From: Diphasiastrum complanatum
Lineage: Eukaryota; Streptophyta; Lycopodiopsida; Lycopodiales; Lycopodiaceae
Length of the DNA: 64,000 nt
Assembly (NCBI GenBank): GCA_029204225.1
Contig: CM055096.1
Location: forward strand, 2,803,978-2,867,977
Reading direction: 5' to 3'
A program made the translations under genes and the position numbers. A model generated the notes under the pieces. The model searched no databases. It was not told where the DNA came from and worked only from the letters and a program-made list of their open reading frames with translations. Shown in pieces: positions 57,415 to 64,000 of the stretch; position 1 is the stretch's first letter, and every line of letters begins with the position of its first letter.

Positions 57415-58350
57415 ATTTGGACAGTAGAGGCGTTAGAAGTCTTTGAAAAATTAAAAAAAACATTAATTTCAGCACCAATACTGCGTTCTCCAGATTGGAT
57501 AGTTGAGTTTCATGTTCACACTGATGTCTCAAAATATGCAATTGGATCAGTTTTGACGCAGCCAGGTGACTATAAGAAGGACTATCCAATACGATTTGCA
57601 AGCAGACAGCTTACAGATCCGGAAAAGAACTATTCAACAACATAACATGAGGCGTTAGCCATGATTTTTTTTGTATGGAAATTTTGTCATTACCTCATGG
57701 AAACGCACTTTGCATTTTAAACGGATCACCAACCGTTACTTTACTTGGTAAACAAGACGTGCAATACTGGGCGTATTGCAAGATGGTTACTGTTATTGAC
57801 TGAATTTGGCTTTCGAATTGTAGTTCAAAAGGGGAAGCAATATTATCTAGCCGACCACGTTTCGCAAATAGAATCCGCACCAGTTAATACTGAGGTGGAT
57901 GATGAATTATCAAACACTGCATTATTCTATGTAGAATAATGCAGCGGATATTGTTGAGTACCTAATGCTAGGACAACCGAATGACTATTTGACAAAAGTA
58001 CAAAAGAGGCAATTGATTCATAAGGCTCAACCTTATCAATTGATTGCAGGACAATTGTATCGTCGTGAATACGTAGATGTGTTTTACCGCATGAAATACC
58101 AGATTTAATCACGTTTTCATATGATGGCATGGGCGGAGGACACTTCTCTACAGCTATTATTGTTCACAAACTTTTGCAATCAGGGTGTTGGTGGCCTACG
58201 TTTCAAAAGGACACAAAAAATTATATTCAGACATGTGCTATTTGCCAGCGAGCACGACGGCCTACTAGACAGAACTATGAACCCTTGCATCCGGTCTGTT
58301 AAGGCCATAGGAGGAAGTTTAAGTTTACCTTGGAAAAAAATTTTGCCATA
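57415..58350 (+). pseudogene. pol: Ty3/gypsy RT end, RNase H and integrase zinc finger (Gypsy-2a)
   Basis: The frame reads LISAPILRSPDWIVEFHVHT, DVSKYAIGSVLTQPGD, RFASRQLTDPEKNYSTT, a stop, HEALAMIFFVWKFCHYLM, a stop, then DHQPLLYLVNKT and RWLLLLTEFGFRIVVQKGKQ: a gypsy RT thumb and RNase H. From 58,121, frame two, GGHFSTAIIVHKLLQSGCWW, PTFQKDTKNYIQTCAICQRA is the integrase H2C2 finger. RNase H motifs are of the plant gypsy type. The copy is truncated at both ends and has several stops. Confidence 0.9.
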
Positions 58351-58361
58351 GATTTCACAAG

Positions 58362-58488
58362 ATTTAGAATGTATCTGAAGAAATCTAACTGGATCTGTTA
58401 ATCCATTGTATTTGGGTAGATCCAAATGGGGTGCTCCTCTAACAATGATTGGATTGACTTCCAGAGGAGCACCTCCAGGGGCAGCCAT
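58362..58488 (-). pseudogene. gag: Ty3/gypsy-like gag start (Gypsy-2b)
   Basis: ATG at 58,488 opens MAAPGGAPLEVNPIIVRGAP, HLDLPKYNGLTDPVRFLQIH, resembling the N-terminal gag of plant gypsy elements (LPKYNG..DP..FL). It is joined tail to tail to the plus-strand gypsy pol piece near 58,355. Upstream on the minus strand is a 1.2-kb leader (58,489-59,700) with repeated GGCGAAGGTT words. Confidence 0.6.
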
Positions 58489-59701
58489 CTTTATAGATTA
58501 AATCAAGCAAACAATGAGATTGGATCTAGATTTTCAATCAAAACTATCTCAGATCAGATCTGCTAGATCTCTTCTACTTGACAAGAATCAAAATTCTATA
58601 TCGTAAAAAAGATTCCTAAATTCAACCAATCGATACTTCTCAAAAATGAAAAATTTCTCAAAATCAAAAGAGACTATATCAGATTTGATCCAAATTTGAC
58701 AAGGACTTGATCTGAAAAATCAGAACCTAAAAATAGAACTGGCGAAGATTCCCTAGACGAAGATTCACTCGGCGAAGGTTCAGCAATGCTATTTTTGAAA
58801 GAAAAAAAAACTCTCTAATTAGGTTTTTTTGACAAATTATTAGAAAATCACCTTCGTCGAACTCTCATAATCCAAATCTGACATAGATAAAGCTAGGGGA
58901 AAACTGGCAAAGATTTCTGGAACACAAAAACATAGTTTCTGTAGTTTGGCGAGGGTAAAAATAAAAATTTTCTATGATCTGGATAGGATGAATGTTCATC
59001 GAACTCAAAAAAATAATTTACTATAAATAGAATAATCTGGAAACTCGGCGAAGGTTTTGGCGAAGAATCAAGAGTAATACTAGTATTTTTGCAAAAAAGA
59101 GATTTTTTTGGTGAAAATATCACAATGTGACAACTGATCTTTGAAAAACCTTCTATTTCTGATATTATTCTTTGTCAACATGGCAATAGATAGATTTGAA
59201 TCACACCTATGCACAGTAAATCAGGTGAAGGTTCTTTTTTTGTATTTTTAGAGTTTTGATGAGTTTTTGGTATTTTTTGATGGTTTTTTTTATGTTTCTA
59301 AAAATCAGCTGGGAAGGATTATTCGCCCTTCAAAATGAAGGTTCTATGATCAAAACAGAAGGTGCTTGCAACTCGACAAATGTTTCCTGAAAAAGAGCAA
59401 AAAGTTATCAGCTCTGATGACAATTTTTGCCTCCTTTTAACCAAAATCTAGCAGATTTGATCGATTTTTGTTGTTTTTTCTGATATCTCATATCCAAATG
59501 GATCTTAAGATTGGTGATCTGAATAGCTTTCTCTGTTTTACAATCAGATTAGATTTCAAACAAGCAAATCCACTCAAATCAAGCAAAATCACTCCCAAAC
59601 TAACCCTAAATGCGGATTTAACACTATTCATGCCACGACAAGATGCCTAATGCAAGCTAACCATCCAACAAACATGCTGCAAACTGAAAAATTGATGTAG
59701 C

Positions 59702-59719
59702 TCCCCATCAACGGCACCA
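59702..59719 (-). promoter_or_regulatory. Gypsy primer-binding site
   Basis: The minus strand reads TGGTGCCGTTGATGGGGA, close to the TGGCGCCGTTGCCGGGGA-type site of many plant gypsy elements. An LTR start TGTAGTGGG lies four bases away at 59,724. Confidence 0.75.
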
Positions 59720-59723
59720 AAAT

Positions 59724-59935
59724 TGTAGTGGGTTTATTTCCTTGCCTATCCTCAACCCAAGATCTAATCAATCTAGCCTCGAGGAGATGAAGTTAGTTGT
59801 CACGCGTAGATTCGTTCCCATGAGAGCGATAACATAGTTCAGATTTGTGCATGAATGGAAGATCCACATCTAACTCTAACATCCATTAACCCTAAGCATT
59901 AATACTACATCCATGAGATCCAAGATTGTCAAATT
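59724..59935 (-). repeat. Gypsy LTR fragment
   Basis: Begins TGTAGTGGGTTTATTTCC on the plus strand and is cut near 59,935 by the plus-strand copia fragment. Confidence 0.55.
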
Positions 59936-60900
59936 CTCAAAGCGAAGAATACAGCCAAGCAACCTGATCAACAAGCAAATATAGTTACAGCATCTCCTGA
60001 AGTCGAAATGGACGAAGGCACTTTTATGGTCAAAGAAAAATACATGAATTTGGATGATTCGTGGTTTTTGGATTTTGGAGCTACTCAACATATGACCAAT
60101 CATCATAATATTTTCTATTCCTATACGTCTTACAACACAAAGAAGTATGTTCATCTTGGTGACGATAGCACTCACACTATCGAATGTGAAGGTACTGTAA
60201 GATTAAGATTCCAGCATGATCAATTCAAACTACTGTCAAAAGTCTTCTATGTTCTTAAACTCTCTACAAATCTGTTATCAGTAAGTAGAATTGCAGATTT
60301 AGGTCATAAGGTGGAGTTTGAGTCTGATCAATGCATAATCATCGAGAGGAGTAATAAGATCCTTGCATTCGGCAAGAGGCATGGATACTATATAGATTGG
60401 TACATTGTTATTCTGATACTAGTGAAGCCTTGAAAACATCTATTCTTGTTAATAAAGCATTACTATGGCATCATCGCTTTGGACACTTGAATTATGCATC
60501 TGTATCGAACATGTCCAAATAATCCCTAGCATTTGATCTCGACTATCCAACTGACAAAGTCGACCTCCTTGTTTGTCATAGCTGCATCCTTGGAAAGCAG
60601 ACTAGGATTTCTTTTAAATCGAGTCATAGGCATGCCGCAAAAGGTCTGGTAGATGTTGTTCATTCAGATATATGTGGACCTATGCAAACTCCATCATTGC
60701 TAGATGTAAAGTACTTCATTACCTTTATTGATGAATTCTCTAGAAGAACAGTTGTTTACTTCATTAAGCAGAAAACAGACTTCATCAAGTTTAGACAATT
60801 CAAAGAGCATGAAGAGAATCAAACTAGAAAACAAATCAAAGCATTGAGGTCCGACAATGGGGGACGACAATGGGGGAGAATATATCTCCACCAAATTCAA

Positions 60901-61550
<650 letters not shown>

Positions 61551-61576
61551 GTTTATTCTGTTGTGTATGATAAGTT

Positions 61577-62029
61577 TTAATTCTTGTCATTCGAATTCTT
61601 TTTATTTAGTTCTATTTGACCTATCTTTTTACACACCTCTTTCCAACAAATGATACTAGGATGAATCAATTCAAGGGGTGGATTTGTAGGAAGAGGTGTG
61701 AACATGAATTTGTTTGTCTGAAATGCGATCAGATCTAGCAGGTATTCAGTTGTCTTCAAGTAAATTGTTTTTGAATTGGATAGCAAATTTTGGCTTTTTT
61801 GCATGCGTTCATAAGAAACTGCAACAAAATCTGTGAGAACTACTTGGGCTATACATGATGCCCAGTTTATGGCAAGAGATTCAATAGTTGGATTGTAGCC
61901 TTGGTTAATACAAACTGCAATACTTGTCTGTTGGATTGAAAAAGTAGGTGTATGTACACAAAGTTCTCTATAAAAAAACATAAAGCTTGGAATGTAGAGT
62001 TTTTTATCTTGGGTATGTTGAGACAGCAA
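61577..62029 (-). CDS. Unassigned ORF, 150 codons
   Basis: Open from ATG 62,029 to the stop at 61,577: MLSQHTQDKKLYIPSFMFFY, then ESLAINWASCIAQVVLTDFV, and a lysine/asparagine-rich end (ELNKKNSNDKN). It mixes hydrophobic and polar segments and could be part of a plant gene or of an element gag-like region, but nothing is diagnostic. It is the longest frame in its neighbourhood and is not explained by any repeat found in the window. Confidence 0.35.
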   Translation of the reverse strand: MLSQHTQDKKLYIPSFMFFYRELCVHTPTFSIQQTSIAVCINQGYNPTIESLAINWASCIAQVVLTDFVAVSYERMQKSQNLLSNSKTIYLKTTEYLLDLIAFQTNKFMFTPLPTNPPLELIHPSIICWKEVCKKIGQIELNKKNSNDKN

Positions 62030-62269
62030 TCTAAATCAAAAGGAAAAACTTCGTTAATTACATGATGAGCATGCATTGTCAGGGTGGAAAAGCACGTATA
62101 TCTACAGTGTCGTATGGTATACGAAACATGTCACAAAAATGTTTTGCATCAATATGGCAATGTATGTTTGATCAATCATGCGATATTCATGCCAAGTCCT
62201 CACATATTTCCTCTATCCACACATAAGCATCAAATCCAACAAATAGCAAATCCAAATAAAACATGAGAG

Positions 62270-62705
62270 TTAGAGGATGAAAGATGGAGAGCAAGGACAT
62301 TCCATATCCATTTCATAAGAGGGCCAACCTGCTTGTATTGAAATGAAGAGAACATGTACAAATGTTTCGAAATTACCACTATATATAGTGGATTGGCATC
62401 AAATCCTGTTGGCCAATTTCTACCTCCCTAACTATTTAAATTTGAAAAAGCGAGAGAACCAATCAAAAATTGGAGGGAGCCAATTTGAATTTGAATTTTG
62501 GTGAAAACCCCTACTATTCACTAGCTTGACTTTTAGGCCCTGCGACATTAAAAGTCCCACAAAAAGGCCTAAAGTACTTTTATTAACTTTTAACTAATCA
62601 AATAACTATGTGATCATCAGGTTGGACTTACACACATAGGGTGCCAAATCCCTCTCACTTATTAACTAGGGTTAGAGTTGCCTCGATATTAACAAACCCT
62701 CCAAC
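62270..62705 (-). repeat. LTR, family C
   Basis: On the minus strand it starts TGTTGGAGGGTTTG at 62,705 and carries a palindromic TATA element CCACTATATATAGTGG at 62,376-62,391. It matches 26,713-27,000 inverted. It is fused to the copia fragment at 62,706. Confidence 0.65.
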
Positions 62706-63152
62706 ACTATTGAAGTTTGCTTGCGACTATTCCATGAAATAGGACCGTTGTTGAGGAAGAATGTAAATCCAAAGATGGATTTATGAGTGTCTACATCTCC
62801 TTGTATATGAATAACCACTGAGAATATTGAGTTTTTCATTGTCAATTGCTCCATAACAAATGCGTAGGTCCATAGTAACTCGAATATATCTCATAACTCT
62901 AATGAGAGCCTTCCAATGTGTAATGTCAGGATTAGCCATAAAATGGCTTAAGAAACTGACAACAAAAGCTATGTTTGGTCTGATACAGATCATTACATAC
63001 ATAGGAGAACTTATTACCGAATGATAAGGGTACTCACGCATCTGTTCCTTCTCTTCTATCATCAAAGGACACTGGTCCTTCGACAATTTGAGTCTTGGGT
63101 CCATTGGTGAGTGAGCTAACTTGCAATTCATCAAATTATATCTGATGATCAA
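62706..63152 (-). pseudogene. pol: Copia-2-family RT end and RNase H start (Copia-2d)
   Basis: YNLMNCKLAHSPMDPRLKLS, EYPYHSVISSPMYVMICIRP, HWKALIRVMRYIRVTMDLRI and DVDTHKSIFGFTFFLNNGP, colinear with 7,230-7,640 in Copia-2. Ends where the LTR family C begins, so RNase H is truncated. Confidence 0.88.
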
Positions 63153-63159
63153 TATATTA

Positions 63160-64000
63160 ATTCATGCCGACTTTGATAGTTTGAAGTATGTCCTACTTAA
63201 TCACAACTTCGAAGTCACTAGATCAAGACTATCAATTCCATATTCATGCACAGATTAGATAGATTTGTAAATTATAATGTGTAGAAGCGTATTCAGAGCA
63301 TAATTTTGAGCATGCTGATCAACACGGCATTATCAGTCATAAGAACATTTTAATCTACAAATAAATGAATCTGCATGGCATGAAAGAAAGATTGAACAAA
63401 ATAAACATGCATTCAACACAGTAAGCAAGACGACCTAGATCACTTGAATAAATTATTCAGTTGAAAATAGTATAATGTGTTTGAAAATGCAAACAGAGTT
63501 GGGTTCTTCCTAAAACTATACTCTGGCAAAGTAGAGAAGAAGAACGAATTATTGTGACTTTGGTTTTTTGATTGAAGCGAGTAGTTGAATTATGAATATT
63601 GAGTAACGTAGCAACTAATGCGTTGCTAATTATATAGACATGGGTAGCTGTTTGAAACAATACTTAATCTGTACTTTACAATTAGGATTAAGGCACTACG
63701 TGCTGTTGGCAGTCGCACTCAAACAATATTTGATTTTGTTGGAGATTCTGTCTGGTCGTTATGAAGGTACTATTGAGCCGCCAAATTTTCAAGTCGACTA
63801 TTAAAGTTGATAGTGACATGCAACTGATTAGTAAATTTGATTTTTCTATGTTGGATGTCCCCAACAAGAACAGTCAGTATCAAATGTGTAGTCGATGTGT
63901 CCGACAAATAGTCGAAGTCGGTCGAATAGGCGAAGAGTGGTCAAATAGTCGGTGTCGGTTGAGTCGACAAAATATTGTCATGGATTCCTTTGTATTTTTG
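63160..64000. other. No gene seen; AGTCGA-rich words at the right edge
   Basis: AT-rich. From about 63,790 to 63,975 the text is rich in GTCGA/GTCGG words similar in style to 49,680-50,000, possibly part of a Copia-2-family LTR leader region. The frame at 63,457-63,660 has no motif. Confidence 0.4.

Overview
This is non-coding-dominated nuclear DNA of a land plant. The evidence is a dense bed of broken Ty1/copia and some Ty3/gypsy LTR retrotransposons, primer-binding sites complementary to initiator-Met tRNA (TGGTATCAGAGC), plant-style LTR promoters and AT-rich spacers. No rRNA, tRNA, CRISPR or bacterial operon was seen. The species cannot be told from the sequence. The load of old, nested, scrambled elements would fit a large genome such as a fern, lycophyte or gymnosperm, but that is inference. 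No intact host gene could be demonstrated. The best candidate for a host exon is a short minus-strand ORF at 55,092-55,346.

Layout. 1-3,543: minus-strand copia element (Copia-1), running off the left edge and ending in an LTR. 3,544-5,758: satellite-like and dispersed repeats with one unassigned ORF. 5,759-10,735: minus-strand copia element (Copia-2) with both LTRs, whose RNase H 3' half is inverted. 10,736-20,369: a large inverted duplication (arms of about 3.0-3.1 kb, 1.27 kb spacer) carrying exon-like blocks, CArG-box arrays and GA microsatellites, flanked by a direct repeat that contains Copia-2-family LTR sequence. 20,370-25,650: a complete but dead minus-strand copia insertion (Copia-3) with a perfect 5-bp target duplication GTTTG. 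It splits that LTR, which resumes at 25,656.

26,700-30,795: LTR fragments, a second inverted repeat (28,028-29,701) and three copies of a recurrent ORF of about 70 codons. 30,796-35,395: Copia-4, same family as Copia-1, bounded by CATTG duplications, its interior mostly replaced. 36,218-39,470: plus-strand Copia-5, the best preserved gag-pol. 39,475-41,553: minus-strand Copia-6. 41,554-46,782: AT-rich decayed sequence ending in a gypsy-like LTR. 46,800-53,750: a mosaic of copia fragments, two facing primer-binding sites and an inverted gag piece. 53,584-53,815: microsatellites and two tight hairpins. 55,000-57,400: low-copy-looking DNA and a 438-bp tandem duplication. 57,415-59,930: two opposed Ty3/gypsy fragments. 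59,940-63,152: Copia-2-family fragments, one carrying a 159-bp CT repeat inside its LTR.

The genes do not act together as a pathway. Almost everything recognisable is gag (particle protein), protease, integrase, reverse transcriptase (RT) or RNase H of retrotransposons, all interrupted by stops, frameshifts, deletions or inversions. The notable content is structural: inverted duplications able to fold into long hairpins, segmental duplications, and recurrent short ORFs in repeats. Element labels (Copia-1 and so on) are mine, and family relationships were judged by eye.
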